A stretch of 40,961 nucleotides of DNA from Vicinamibacteria bacterium (GTDB lineage Bacteria; Acidobacteriota; Vicinamibacteria; Vicinamibacterales; UBA8438), in contig JAJEFC010000232.1 in NCBI GenBank assembly GCA_022820675.1, positions 1 to 40,961 of the forward strand, in the 5' to 3' direction. This document shows positions 23,736-32,233 of the stretch, piece by piece. Position 1 is the stretch's first letter; every line of letters begins with the position of its first letter. The notes under the pieces are model-generated. The model made no database searches, was not told the DNA's origin, and was given only the letters and a program-made list of their open reading frames with translations. Both the position numbers and the translations under genes were made by a program.

Positions 23736-24467
23736 TCAGGGGCCGGAAGAACCGAGCATTCGCTCGGCGACCCGCCGGGCAAGACGCCGGGAGTGCCGCG
23801 CTTGCTCCCGCGGGTCGCCGCGGGCGCAGAGCGGGGCGAGATCGGCGGCGGTCAGCCCCGGGAGCACGACGCTGGCCGGGACCGACCGGAAGCCCTCGGC
23901 GACCCCCGCGTCGGGTATCCAGATGCTGACGCTGTCCTTCCGATGCGATGTCCACGCCTCCTTGACGCCCATGTGGAAGTAGGGGGCGAGCTTGTAGCCC
24001 GACCGGCGGCTGCGGTCGATCTCGACGACGAGATCGGGCGGCGGCAGACCCGCCCTGACGTCCAGGTACCCCTCGACCTGCCGCACGGCCCGCTCCGCCT
24101 CGGGGTCGAGATAGAGGCTCGCGTCGGCCTCGAAGGCACCGTCGTCGCTGATCAAGCGCAAGGCGCCGGCCGGTGTCCACGAGACCTCGTGGCCCCGGTC
24201 GGCGAGCGCGTCCGTGATGCGTACGAACAACTCGGCGATTCGGGAGGCCGGGCCCTCATGCGCGAAACCCGGCTCGGCCACGAACTCGGCGAGACCCGTG
24301 TGCTCGTCGTACCGGCAGCGGGGCGCGTCGTCGTGGTCGGTCAGCCGGTCGAAGAGCCCGCGGGGCATGGCGACCTCGATCCGCACGGGGGCATCGGGGC
24401 CGCCGGCGGCCGCCGCCTCGCTGTCGGGCGGGCGAACGACGTCGGGGGCGATGGTCGGCTGGGCCAT
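23736..24467 (-). CDS. Uma2 family PD-(D/E)XK protein
   Basis: A 243-residue Uma2-family protein, more diverged than the other two in the window. The catalytic region reads PPPDLVVEIDRSRRSGYKLAPYF with E149 and K159, and the earlier acidic residue is probably D115 in FEADASLYLD. The MGVKEAW segment replaces the usual GVPEYWL. The ATG at 24467 is preferred because an N-terminal extension from 24602 is unlike the family. It is convergent with the S9 gene; the 200 bases between them hold no gene I can support. The role of Uma2 proteins is not settled; they are abundant in accessory regions. Confidence 0.78.
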   Translation of the reverse strand: MAQPTIAPDVVRPPDSEAAAAGGPDAPVRIEVAMPRGLFDRLTDHDDAPRCRYDEHTGLAEFVAEPGFAHEGPASRIAELFVRITDALADRGHEVSWTPAGALRLISDDGAFEADASLYLDPEAERAVRQVEGYLDVRAGLPPPDLVVEIDRSRRSGYKLAPYFHMGVKEAWTSHRKDSVSIWIPDAGVAEGFRSVPASVVLPGLTAADLAPLCARGDPREQARHSRRLARRVAERMLGSSGP

Positions 24468-24621
24468 GTACTCAACGTAACACAACGCCGCCGGGTCACC
24501 GGCCGCGTCAGCCGGGGCGAAGGCTCGCCGAGCCCACCGAGCTTGAAGGCCGAGCAGACGCGAGCCTCCCACCCGGTTGCAGTCGACGCACCGAGGGCGC
24601 AATAATCGAAGGACGAAGCTG

Positions 24622-25087
24622 ATGGGAGAGATTCACGCCGACGTCATTCTCGAGAACGCAGGCGACCGCGAGTACTTCCGCCGCGGCGACCGGGCCGAGA
24701 CCGACATCCGACGCACGACCGTCGACGGCGTCGTCGCCACCGGCGCCGTAACGCTCGTGCTTGCCGCAGAACGTCGTCGAGCGCCTGGGCCTGCCGCCGC
24801 AGGGCACCGCCTTCGTCACGTACGCCGACGAACGACGCGAGGAACGCCCGCTCGCAGGCCCCGTAGGGGTGCAGATCGGCAACCGCTCGATGACGATGGA
24901 GTGCATCGTCGCCCCCCCGCTGAGCGAGGTCCTCATCGGCCAAGTCGTACTCGAACGGCTCGACCTGATCGCCGACTGCACGAACCGGACGCTGACACCG
25001 CGCTACGAGGACTACCCGCTGCTGAAGCTGAAGGCACTCGGGACTCGACAGGGACGTTCTCCACGAACGCTCGGTTCGCGGATCTGA
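24622..25087 (+). pseudogene. Clan AA aspartic-protease-like protein, frameshifted and missing the catalytic Asp
   Basis: From the ATG at 24622 (AAGGA upstream) the frame reads MGEIHADVILEN onward to VVATGAVTLVL. It then loses homology, which resumes one base later as LPQNVVERLGLPPQ. The rest continues to IGQVVLERLDLIADCTNRTL and a stop at 25087. Joined across an extra C near 24770, this is a retropepsin-like (clan AA) protein of about 150 residues. The family has a DTGA motif for its catalytic aspartate; here it is ATGA, so it would be inactive even without the frameshift. The last 20 residues look unrelated to the family. A sequencing error could explain the frameshift, but not the lost aspartate. 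Confidence 0.6.
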
Positions 25088-25215
25088 ACACGCGGATCAC
25101 GGAACCACGAACCGACGCAAGCGACTACGGGAGCGGTTTTTCCGCCTTCGGGTGACCGATGTTCGCGGTTGCCGAGTCGGTCTCGGCCAAGCCGCGCTCT
25201 TTCTGACCCTTCGGG

Positions 25216-25407
25216 TCACGGGGCCTGCCGTCGGCGGGCGGCCTCACGGAGCGCCTCGGCAAACCGCGACGCGGCGATCATGTTGCGCACCCTCTCGTCC
25301 ACCGAGCGGCGCAACTGCTCGCGGATCAGCGTCCGGTCGACGTCGCGTTTGTAGAGCTCGATGACCGGGGTCCGGCTCGAGGTCGTCCGGCAGCCCGGAC
25401 CGTTCAC
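25216..25407 (-). CDS. Small helical antitoxin-like protein
   Basis: A 63-residue protein starting at GTG 25407. The core ELYKRDVDRTLIREQLRR and the following VDERVRNMIAASRFAEALR belong to a widespread family of short helical proteins. From memory these often precede nucleotidyltransferase-like genes and are thought to be antitoxins. Here no such partner follows: the downstream strand carries the opposite-facing pseudogene. Instead it lies 32 bases after a Uma2 gene on the same strand. Its stop codon is within a small hairpin (25204-25218). It could be an orphan antitoxin left after loss of its toxin. The extra 14 residues before the core are not family-like, but no closer start codon is available. 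Confidence 0.6.
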   Translation of the reverse strand: MNGPGCRTTSSRTPVIELYKRDVDRTLIREQLRRSVDERVRNMIAASRFAEALREAARRRQAP

Positions 25408-25439
25408 TTGGCTGCTGCAACTCGCGCCCCCCTACCAGT

Positions 25440-26078
25440 CTACTGTGCGGGCCGACCGCTCTCGGATTCGTCGAACAGGGCCTCCACGTCGACCGCCACG
25501 CCGTCCAGCAGCGGAGAGGTCACCGTGTCTCCCAGGGCGAACACGCCGTGCTCGACATACAGGTTCCCGGCGAGCGTGAGCACGGCGACGGTCTCGTTGG
25601 CCGGATCGACGATCCAGTACTCGGGTATCGACGCCTCCGCATAGTCGGCGCGCTTGACCACGAGGTCGCGGGCCGGATCGTCCGGGCTGACGATCTCCAC
25701 GACCAGGTCGGCGCCGAGCCAGAAGCGGTCCCGGCGGCGCGGATCGGACCGGTCGCGGAGCAGCAGCAGATCGGGCTCGCGGAACTTGCCCTCGCGCACG
25801 CGCATCCGCAGTCCCGAGGTCACGACGACGCCGTCGCGAGGTGGCTGCAGGTGGGCGTAGAACAGTCGATACAGGAACAGCAGGATGATCTGATGCCTCT
25901 CGGTCGGCATGGGCAGCACTTCGACGCGGCCGTCGGTGAGCTCGATGAGGCGGCGGGTGCGGTCGGTGAGCCACAGGTAGTGCTCGTCGCTCCAGCAGCC
26001 CTGCGACGGCATGGCGTCGCCCAGGACGGCGTTCAGCGCGTCCTGCGACGTGGCTGCCGCGGTGGTTGCCTGCTCCAT
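25440..26078 (-). CDS. Uma2 family PD-(D/E)XK protein
   Basis: The most canonical of the three Uma2 proteins, 212 residues. It has the full set FREPDLLLLRD (D103), ADLVVEIVSPDD (E128) and K142 in VVKRADYAEASIPEYWIVDP. The N-terminal LIELTDGRVEVLPMPTERHQ is also typical. The ATG at 26078 has GGGAAGA upstream. A small antitoxin-like gene follows after 32 bases in the same direction and is probably cotranscribed. The catalytic residues suggest DNA cleavage, but no activity has been defined for most of the family. Confidence 0.87.
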   Translation of the reverse strand: MEQATTAAATSQDALNAVLGDAMPSQGCWSDEHYLWLTDRTRRLIELTDGRVEVLPMPTERHQIILLFLYRLFYAHLQPPRDGVVVTSGLRMRVREGKFREPDLLLLRDRSDPRRRDRFWLGADLVVEIVSPDDPARDLVVKRADYAEASIPEYWIVDPANETVAVLTLAGNLYVEHGVFALGDTVTSPLLDGVAVDVEALFDESESGRPAQ

Positions 26079-26224
26079 CACGTCTTCCCGGCGAGAGGCG
26101 GATCCTGCCAATCCAGCCGCGCCTGCCAGCGCGGCGGGGCGCGCCGGACTCACCGGCAGCCGTCCCCCGCACCGAACCCGCGAGCGGCAGCGCGGGCTAC
26201 GCCTGCGCTACGTCGGTTCTCCCC

Positions 26225-26412
26225 CTACGGTATCCGGAACAGGTCGTTGAACGTGAGCTCGACCTGCGCGGTCTCTCCCGCGCCCACCTCGATGGGGGAG
26301 GGCGCGAACGAACCCGCCGCGACGTACGCGCCGGCGGGCGAGCCGGAAGGCACGGGGGTGGTCCCGGTCCAGCCGCCCTGCTCGTCGTAGAACCCCGAGA
26401 GGTAGACCGCGG
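26225..26412 (-). pseudogene. C-terminal remnant of an unrecognised, probably secreted protein
   Basis: The frame ends [18 protein letters not shown] at 26225 and is preceded by [15 protein letters not shown] and [13 protein letters not shown]. It looks like the tail of a beta-rich secreted protein. Upstream of about 26412 the protein-like character stops and no start or ribosome-binding site is seen, so I read it as a leftover 3' end. No family is recognised. Confidence 0.3.
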
Positions 26413-26643
26413 CCGGTCGACGTTCACCGTGCGGTCGCAGTCGCAACCTGCGGCGGCCTCCGGCGACGCAGGCCCATTGTGGCGCGATGCCCACTCTGGC
26501 GGCAACCTCGGCCGAGCACAGTCACCAGGAGCCCGGGACCACTCATCGCCCTCCGAATAGCGCCGTGCTACGCTGGCCGCATGACGTTCGATTCGCGATG
26601 CGGCCGGTGTGCCGCTCGCGGTCGCGAACGCGGGGGCCCGGTC

Positions 26644-27669
26644 ATGAACGACGCCCCGTCTCTGAACACGCGGGCGATTCTGCTGCTGACTGCGCCGTTG
26701 AGCATTGGACGGGAAAGGCGACCGTCTCCCAAGCCTCTGGCTCCCGGCGAGTACAACCGCCTCGCGCGTCGGCTCCTGGAGTTGCGGCGCCAGCCCGCCG
26801 ACCTGCTGGGCGATGACGCTCGGGAGTTGCTCGAGGAATGCCGTCTCAACCTGGATTCGGAACGCCTCGATCGTCTGCTCGACCGGGGCTTCCTCCTCAG
26901 CGAGGCGATGGAGCGCTGGCGGACGTGCGCCCTCTGGGTCACGAGCCGCGCGGACGCGCTGTACCCGCGGCGGCTGAAGAAGCGCCTGCGAGAACAGGCG
27001 CCGCCGGTGCTGTACGGTTGCGGGAACCGCGAGGACCTGGACTCTGGTGGCTTGGCCGTCGTGGGCTCGAGGAACGTGGACGACGACTCGATCGCCTACA
27101 CCGAGGGCATCGGCCGACTGGCCGCCGGGGCGCGGCGCACGCTGGTCTCGGGAGGCGCCCGCGGCATCGATCAGGCCGCCATGCGTGGGGCGCTGGACGC
27201 CGGCGGGACGGTGGCGTGCGTGCTGGCCGACGGCCTCGAACGCGCCGCCACGCGCCGGGACCACCGCGATGCGCTGATGGACGGCCGCCTGGCCCTGATG
27301 TGCCCGTACGACCCCGCCGCCGGCTTCCTCGTCGGACACGCGATGCAGCGCAACAAGCTCATCTATGCGCTGGCGGACGCGGCGCTGGTCGTGAGCGCGG
27401 AGTTCGAGAAGGGCGGCACGTGGGCCGGAGCCGTCGAGCAACTCGACCGGCATCGGTTCGTTTCGGTCTACGTCCGCGCCACCGCCGAGATGGGGAAGGG
27501 TCTCGACGCGCTGTTGGCGCGCGGCGCGCGGCGATGGCTCGACCCTGAAGACCCGGAGGCGCTCGGCGCGCTCCTCGATATGCCCGCGGCAGTGCCGACG
27601 CCGAGTGGCTCTTTGCTTCGCGAGGTCCCGAGCGAGGAGAATCCGGTGGACATCGACCGGTCCGGCTAG
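26644..27669 (+). CDS. DprA/Smf-like Rossmann-fold protein
   Basis: A 341-residue DprA-like protein. The Rossmann core shows VVGSRN (139-144), SGGARGID (169-176), [11 protein letters not shown] (235-245) and the KGGTW motif (256-260). Classical DprA loads RecA on single-stranded DNA during transformation. This variant differs: it has its own N-terminal region starting [13 protein letters not shown], the usual sterile-alpha and winged-helix ends of DprA are not evident, and no competence genes are near. Similar stand-alone DprA homologues occur in accessory and defence-rich regions, so a role in sensing or handling foreign DNA is possible. I chose the ATG at 26644; an ATG at 26581 would add a Cys/Arg-rich extension. 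Confidence 0.82.
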   Translation: MNDAPSLNTRAILLLTAPLSIGRERRPSPKPLAPGEYNRLARRLLELRRQPADLLGDDARELLEECRLNLDSERLDRLLDRGFLLSEAMERWRTCALWVTSRADALYPRRLKKRLREQAPPVLYGCGNREDLDSGGLAVVGSRNVDDDSIAYTEGIGRLAAGARRTLVSGGARGIDQAAMRGALDAGGTVACVLADGLERAATRRDHRDALMDGRLALMCPYDPAAGFLVGHAMQRNKLIYALADAALVVSAEFEKGGTWAGAVEQLDRHRFVSVYVRATAEMGKGLDALLARGARRWLDPEDPEALGALLDMPAAVPTPSGSLLREVPSEENPVDIDRSG

Positions 27670-27743
27670 TCGACGTTCGATATCGACCTGCCGGGGCCGG
27701 GCGCTCGACACCGCGCCTCCGAGTCGGAGGGCGCTGAGCCGAC

Positions 27744-28628
27744 ATGGAATCGGGCGTTCGTCACCTTCGGGACAACATGACCTTGACCTTCGCCCGGTCG
27801 CCGCTCTTGGTGTTCCTGCTGCTGGGGGCGGGCGTGTTCGCCGTCGACCGATGGCTGGACGGCACCCGGGTGGACCGCGTCGTGACGGTGACGGAGGAGC
27901 AGCTCGGGGCCATCCGCGAGCGGTGGGTCGCCCAGTGGGGGCGGCCCCCGACGGGGCGCGAACTCGAGGGCCTGATCGACGAGGCGGTGCGCGAGGAGAT
28001 CCTCTACCGAGAAGCGCAGCGCCGGGGCCTCGACCGGGGCGACGCCATCATCCGCCGCCGGCTCGCGCAGAAGATGACGTTCCTGCTGGAGGACGGTGCG
28101 GAGACGCCGCCGGCCGCGGCCGGCGACATCGAGACGTTCTACGCGGCCCATGCCGAGCGGTATCGCGAGCCGCGCCGCACCACGTTCCGGCACGTCTTCC
28201 TGAGCCGCGACCGGCGGGACGACGCGGCGCGCGACGCGGCCATCCTGCTCGGCGAGGTGCGCGAGGGCGCCGGCGACGGGTGGCGGCGGCTCGGGGATCC
28301 GTTCATGCTGCTCCGGGAATACGCCGACCGGACCGACCAGGAGATCGCGGAGCTGTTCGGAGGAAGGTTCGCGACGGCCATGCCCTCTCTGGCGATGGGC
28401 GAGTGGCAGGGGCCGGTCGGGTCGGCCCACGGCGTCCACCTCGTGCAGGTGATCGACCGCGCCGAACCGCGGCTGCCCGCCCTCGACGAAGTCCGGGACC
28501 GGGTCGCGGAGGACCTGCTTGAGAGCCGGCGGCGCGAACGGAACGAGGCCGCGCTGCAAACGCTCCGCGAACGCTACGAGATCCGGATGCCGGAGCTGGC
28601 CGGCGCCGGAGAAGAGCCGCGCCAGTAG
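27744..28628 (+). CDS. Membrane-anchored PpiC/SurA-like peptidyl-prolyl isomerase
   Basis: A 294-residue periplasmic foldase-like protein with one N-terminal transmembrane anchor (about 19-36, LLVFLLLGAGVFAVDRW). A SurA-N-like helical region follows (ELEGLIDEAVREEILYREA), then a parvulin-like domain (about 150-255, RTTFRHVFLSRD to GPVGSAHGVHLVQV) and a C-terminal helix. It would assist folding of exported proteins. An in-frame ATG at 27777 gives the same anchor and is an alternative start. A HupE/UreJ-like gene and a DUF3604 lipoprotein gene follow on the same strand. The last 30 codons, including the stop, are duplicated downstream. Confidence 0.85.
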   Translation: MESGVRHLRDNMTLTFARSPLLVFLLLGAGVFAVDRWLDGTRVDRVVTVTEEQLGAIRERWVAQWGRPPTGRELEGLIDEAVREEILYREAQRRGLDRGDAIIRRRLAQKMTFLLEDGAETPPAAAGDIETFYAAHAERYREPRRTTFRHVFLSRDRRDDAARDAAILLGEVREGAGDGWRRLGDPFMLLREYADRTDQEIAELFGGRFATAMPSLAMGEWQGPVGSAHGVHLVQVIDRAEPRLPALDEVRDRVAEDLLESRRRERNEAALQTLRERYEIRMPELAGAGEEPRQ

Positions 28629-28717
28629 CGGAACGAGGCCGCGCAGGAGGCGTTGCGCGCACGCTACGAGATCCGGATGCCGGAGCTGGCCGGCGCCGGA
28701 GAAGAGCCGCGACGGTA
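28538..28717 (+). repeat. 90-bp tandem duplication of the foldase gene 3' end
   Basis: 28538-28627 and 28628-28717 are copies with a period of exactly 90 bases. The 50 bases before the stop are almost identical (RYEIRMPELAGAGEEPR), and the upstream half has several non-synonymous changes. The second copy is in frame with the gene after its stop. Ten bases of a third copy follow at 28721. Confidence 0.9.
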
Positions 28718-28864
28718 GCGGAACGACGCCCGGTTACGGAGCCGGGCGCGACCGGCGATGTCCGGCCGGCCAGGAACCACATCAGAAATGACCAGGCTCG
28801 ACCACGTCGGCGGCGCCGGCGCGCCGCCAGGACCCTGCCGGGGTTCTCGAAGCGGTGATGGACG

Positions 28865-30022
28865 ATGAAGACAGATCGACGGCCGGGGCCGCGCACGGGG
28901 AGCTGGATACTGGCGCTGCTGAGCGCGACCGCGCTGCCGGCCGGGCTCGCGGCCCACGAGGTGCGGCCCGCCTACCTCGAGCTGACCGAGGTGTCCGCGG
29001 GACGCTTCGAGGTGCTCTGGAAGCAGCCGGTGCTGGCCGACGCCGAGCCGGGTCTGGTGCGCCGGCTGCCGCTCCGGCCGGCGTTCCCGGCCCAGTGCCG
29101 CGAAACGGCCCGGGCCCTGCCCGAGCTGACGGCGGCGGCGCTGCTCGAACGCTGGACCATCGACTGCGGCGCCGAGGGGCTGGGGGAGGCGCCCATCGAG
29201 ATCGCGGGCCTGCCCCGCACCCTCACCGACGTCCTGCTGCGCGTGCGCTTCGTCGACGGCGCGTCGGTCGATCACCTGCTGCGGCCGGAGGCGCCGCGCG
29301 TCGCGCTGTCGCCCGAGGGGGGCGGCGGGATGGCGGTGCCCGCGTACCTCCGGCTCGGGGTCGAGCACCTGCTCTTCGGGTTCGACCACATCCTGTTCGT
29401 CGTCGGCCTGATGTTCCTGGTGCGCCGGCCGCTGCAGCTCGTGCAGGTGGTGACGGCGTTCACCGCCGCGCACAGCATCACCCTCGCCCTCTCGACCCTC
29501 GGGGTCGTGACCCTGTCGCAGCGGCCGGTCGAGGCGGTCATCGCGCTGAGCATCCTCTATCTGGCCGTCGAGCTGGCTCGCGGCGCCGGCCGGACGAGTA
29601 GCGCCAACCGGGCGAGTGCCGCCGGCCAAGCCGCGAGCGCCGGCCAAGCTGCGAGCACCGGTCAGGCTGCGAGCGCCGGCGAGGCTACCGGCGCCGCAGA
29701 CGAGCGCTCGTCCCTCGCGCGGTCGCCGTGGGCCATCGCCTTCGGGTTCGGCCTGCTGCACGGATTCGGCTTCGCGGGCGCCCTGGCCGACATCGGACTG
29801 CCCGAGCAAGCCCGCGCGATGGCCCTGCTGCTCTTCAACGTCGGAGTCGAGATCGGCCAGCTCATGGTCGTCGGCGTTCTGCTGGCGCTGCTCTACGGGC
29901 TGCGCGTCGGGCGGGTGCCGGTGCCCGCGGCCGCGGTCCAGGCGCCGATAGTCCTCATGGGCACCGTCTCCGCGTACTGGTTCCTGGAGCGCTTGCTGTC
30001 GATGGTGCCGCCGATTCGTTAG
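28865..30022 (+). CDS. HupE/UreJ-like membrane protein
   Basis: A 385-residue protein. A signal peptide (ends AGLAAHEVRP) precedes a periplasmic domain (about 30-155) and then six to seven transmembrane helices. Family motifs are LGVEHLLFGFDHILFVVGL, FTAAHSITLALSTLG, and FGFGLLHGFGFAGAL with its histidine. HupE/UreJ relatives are linked to nickel or metal uptake for hydrogenase and urease, but none of those genes is near, so the cargo is unknown. Between the conserved helices about residues 243-282 are a Ser/Ala/Gly/Gln repeat not expected in the family. It lies between the foldase gene and the DUF3604 gene. Confidence 0.85.
   Translation: MKTDRRPGPRTGSWILALLSATALPAGLAAHEVRPAYLELTEVSAGRFEVLWKQPVLADAEPGLVRRLPLRPAFPAQCRETARALPELTAAALLERWTIDCGAEGLGEAPIEIAGLPRTLTDVLLRVRFVDGASVDHLLRPEAPRVALSPEGGGGMAVPAYLRLGVEHLLFGFDHILFVVGLMFLVRRPLQLVQVVTAFTAAHSITLALSTLGVVTLSQRPVEAVIALSILYLAVELARGAGRTSSANRASAAGQAASAGQAASTGQAASAGEATGAADERSSLARSPWAIAFGFGLLHGFGFAGALADIGLPEQARAMALLLFNVGVEIGQLMVVGVLLALLYGLRVGRVPVPAAAVQAPIVLMGTVSAYWFLERLLSMVPPIR
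29612..29686 (+). repeat. 18-bp in-frame tandem repeat within the HupE/UreJ-like gene
   Basis: Four units encode ASAAGQA, ASAGQA, ASTGQA and ASAGEA; three are 18 bases and the first 21. They fall in the loop between two transmembrane helices and keep the reading frame. Confidence 0.8.
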
Positions 30023-30062
30023 CGGCTCCTGGAGGGTCTCGCGCCGCACCGAGAACCGGCGA

Positions 30063-30090
30063 GAACGCCCGCGGCGTACCACGGGCGTTC
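30063..30090 (+). terminator. Hairpin terminator after the HupE/UreJ-like gene
   Basis: A perfect 9-bp stem GAACGCCCG (30063-30071) pairs with 30082-30090 around a 10-base loop, 40 bases after the stop. No U-tract follows. Confidence 0.5.
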
Positions 30091-30230
30091 GGCCGGACGT
30101 GACGGCCGAGGGTATCGAGCTTCTCGTGAACGCGGCGCAGGATGGCTCTGCAAGGACAGACGCGGTCAGGCGGCATGCTCGCCCGTGGAATGCAGCAAGG
30201 CTCTCTGCCCTCGGACCGTTGACAGGCCAC

Positions 30231-30310
30231 GCCCCGGAACGGACGCGGACTGCTGTAGGATTGGTTGGGCCGACAGCGGGGCCGAGAGGCCACGCTGCCC
30301 GGGCCAGGGA
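30231..30310 (+). repeat. Dispersed repeat, copy 4
   Basis: GGACGCGGACTGCTGTAGG, then TTGGTTGGGC and a CGGGGCCG stretch, match the core of the copies at 15.2 and 33.5 kb. It ends at the ribosome-binding site of the DUF3604 gene and has that gene's orientation. It is the most diverged of the four. Confidence 0.55.
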
Positions 30311-30316
30311 GGTCTC

Positions 30317-32233
30317 ATGCCACGTCATACCCATCGCCCCGGCGACTCCGCGTCCGGTTGGCGCGTGACCGCCGCAATCGGAGCCGCCGCGCTACTCGGC
30401 CTGACCACGGCGGGCTGCGCCGGCGACGGCAGCGCGACGGTGGAGGCGTCCCAGGGCGCCGGGGCGGCCCAGGAAGCCGGCGCGGCCGAGCCGAACCCCC
30501 TGCGTAACGCCTACTTCGGCGACCTCCACACCCACACCAACTTCTCCTACGACGCGTTCCTCAACGGCACCCGCGCCACCCCCGACGACGCCTACCGCTA
30601 CGCGAAGGGCGGGACGCTGACCCACCCCGCCGGCTTCGACGTCCAGCTCGACGCGCCGCTCGACTTCTACGCGGTCACCGACCACGCCAGCTTCCTCGGC
30701 ATGCTGCCGGCCCTGATGGACCCCGCGCGGGATGTCTCGCACCCCGCCGGCCCGCTCGTGGCCGACGTCGTCTCCGGGGCCGTGACGGGAGCCGCCGCGG
30801 CCGAGGCGCGGCGCGACATCCGCGCCTACACCCTCGGGCTGAGCCAGCCGCCGCATGACCGAGACGTGGTGCGCTCGGCGTGGCGCGAGACGGTCGAGGC
30901 GGCCGAGCGCCACAACGACCCGGGCCACTTCACCACCTTCGTCGGCTACGAGTTCACCGGCAGCCCCGAGAACCAGAACCTGCACCGCAACGTGATCTTC
31001 CGCGGCAGCGCGGTGCCCGAGCTGCCGTTCAGCCGCCTCGACTCGTTCAACCCCGAGGAGCTGTGGGCGTGGATGGACCGCAACCGCGAGGCGGGCATCG
31101 AGGCCCTCGCCATCCCCCACAACTCGAACGGCTCGAACGGCCTGATGTTCCGGCTCGCGACCTACGCCGGCGACCCCCTCGACGCCGCCTATGCGGAGAC
31201 CCGCAACCGCAACGAGCCGCTGGTCGAGATCACCCAGACCAAGGGCACCTCCGACACCCATCCCGCCCTCTCGCCCAACGACGAGTGGGCCGACTTCGAG
31301 ATCTGGTCCTATCGCATCGGCGGCGGCACCACCCCGAGCCAGCCCGACGGCAGCTACGTGCGGCAGGCCTACCTGAACGGCCTGCGCCTCGAGGAGGAGA
31401 GCGGCTTCAACCCCTTCCGCTTCGGCCTCGTCGGGGCCACCGACAACCACGCCGGCTCGGGGGCCCCGAGCGAGTCGGATTTCTTCACGGCCGGCGGCGC
31501 CCCCCAGGTCGGCTCGTCGATACCGTTCGACCCGCCGCGGGCGGACGGCCGCCTCTACAGCGCCTCGCCGCTGGGGGCGCTCCGCGGCGCGTCGGGGCTG
31601 ACCGGCGTGTGGGCCGAAGAGAACACCCGCGACGCCATCTTCGACGCGTTCCGCCGCAAGGAGACCTTCGCCACCACCGGGCCGCGCATGCGGGTGCGGT
31701 TCTTCGCCGGCTACGACTACCCGGACGACCTCGCGGACGACCCCGACCTCGTGGCCCAGGCCTACGCCGGCGGCGTCGCCATGGGCGGCGAGCTCGCGGC
31801 CCCGGGCGACCGCGTGCCCCGCTTCCTGGTGTGGGCGAGCCGCGACCCGTCGAGCACGCCGCTCCAGCGGCTGCAGGTCGTCAAGGGCTGGGTGGACGGC
31901 GGCGAGGCCCGCGAGCAGGTCTACGACGTGGCCTGTTCCGACGGCCTCACGGTAGACCCGGACACGCACCGCTGCCCCGACAACGGCGCCAGCGTGGACC
32001 TAGACGACTGCGGCTTCAGCGAGGACGCCGGGGCGGCCGAGCTGCGCACCCTGTGGACCGACCCCGACTTCGACCCGGCCCAGCGCGCCATCTACTACGT
32101 GCGCGTGCTCGAGAACCCGTCGTGCCGCTGGTCGACGTGGGACGCGATTCGCGCCGGCGTCGAGCCGCGGCCCGACCTGCCGGCCACCATCCAGGAGCGG
32201 GCCTGGTCGTCGCCCATCTGGGTGGCGCCCTGA
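30317..32233 (+). CDS. DUF3604 family lipoprotein (PHP-like putative hydrolase)
   Basis: A 638-residue protein exported as a lipoprotein (LTTAGC, lipidated C34; GGGAGG ribosome-binding site). DUF3604 proteins resemble PHP-type metal-dependent phosphoesterases. The metal motif FGDLHTHTNFSYDA (D69, H71, H73) and VTDHASFLG are present. Also seen are IPHNSNGSNGLMF, GATDNHAGSGAP and TFATTGPRMRVRFFAG near the end of the fold. The C terminus adds a domain with four cysteines that may form disulphides. The substrate is unknown. It forms a trio with the foldase and the HupE/UreJ-like gene. I recall the same association in other bacteria, which would suggest a shared periplasmic function. Confidence 0.9.
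   Translation: MPRHTHRPGDSASGWRVTAAIGAAALLGLTTAGCAGDGSATVEASQGAGAAQEAGAAEPNPLRNAYFGDLHTHTNFSYDAFLNGTRATPDDAYRYAKGGTLTHPAGFDVQLDAPLDFYAVTDHASFLGMLPALMDPARDVSHPAGPLVADVVSGAVTGAAAAEARRDIRAYTLGLSQPPHDRDVVRSAWRETVEAAERHNDPGHFTTFVGYEFTGSPENQNLHRNVIFRGSAVPELPFSRLDSFNPEELWAWMDRNREAGIEALAIPHNSNGSNGLMFRLATYAGDPLDAAYAETRNRNEPLVEITQTKGTSDTHPALSPNDEWADFEIWSYRIGGGTTPSQPDGSYVRQAYLNGLRLEEESGFNPFRFGLVGATDNHAGSGAPSESDFFTAGGAPQVGSSIPFDPPRADGRLYSASPLGALRGASGLTGVWAEENTRDAIFDAFRRKETFATTGPRMRVRFFAGYDYPDDLADDPDLVAQAYAGGVAMGGELAAPGDRVPRFLVWASRDPSSTPLQRLQVVKGWVDGGEAREQVYDVACSDGLTVDPDTHRCPDNGASVDLDDCGFSEDAGAAELRTLWTDPDFDPAQRAIYYVRVLENPSCRWSTWDAIRAGVEPRPDLPATIQERAWSSPIWVAP

Noticed and set aside
30219..30224. TTGACA as a -35 for the DUF3604 gene
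   Set aside because: No -10 hexamer lies at 16-18 bases; the nearest TAGGAT is about 31 bases away.
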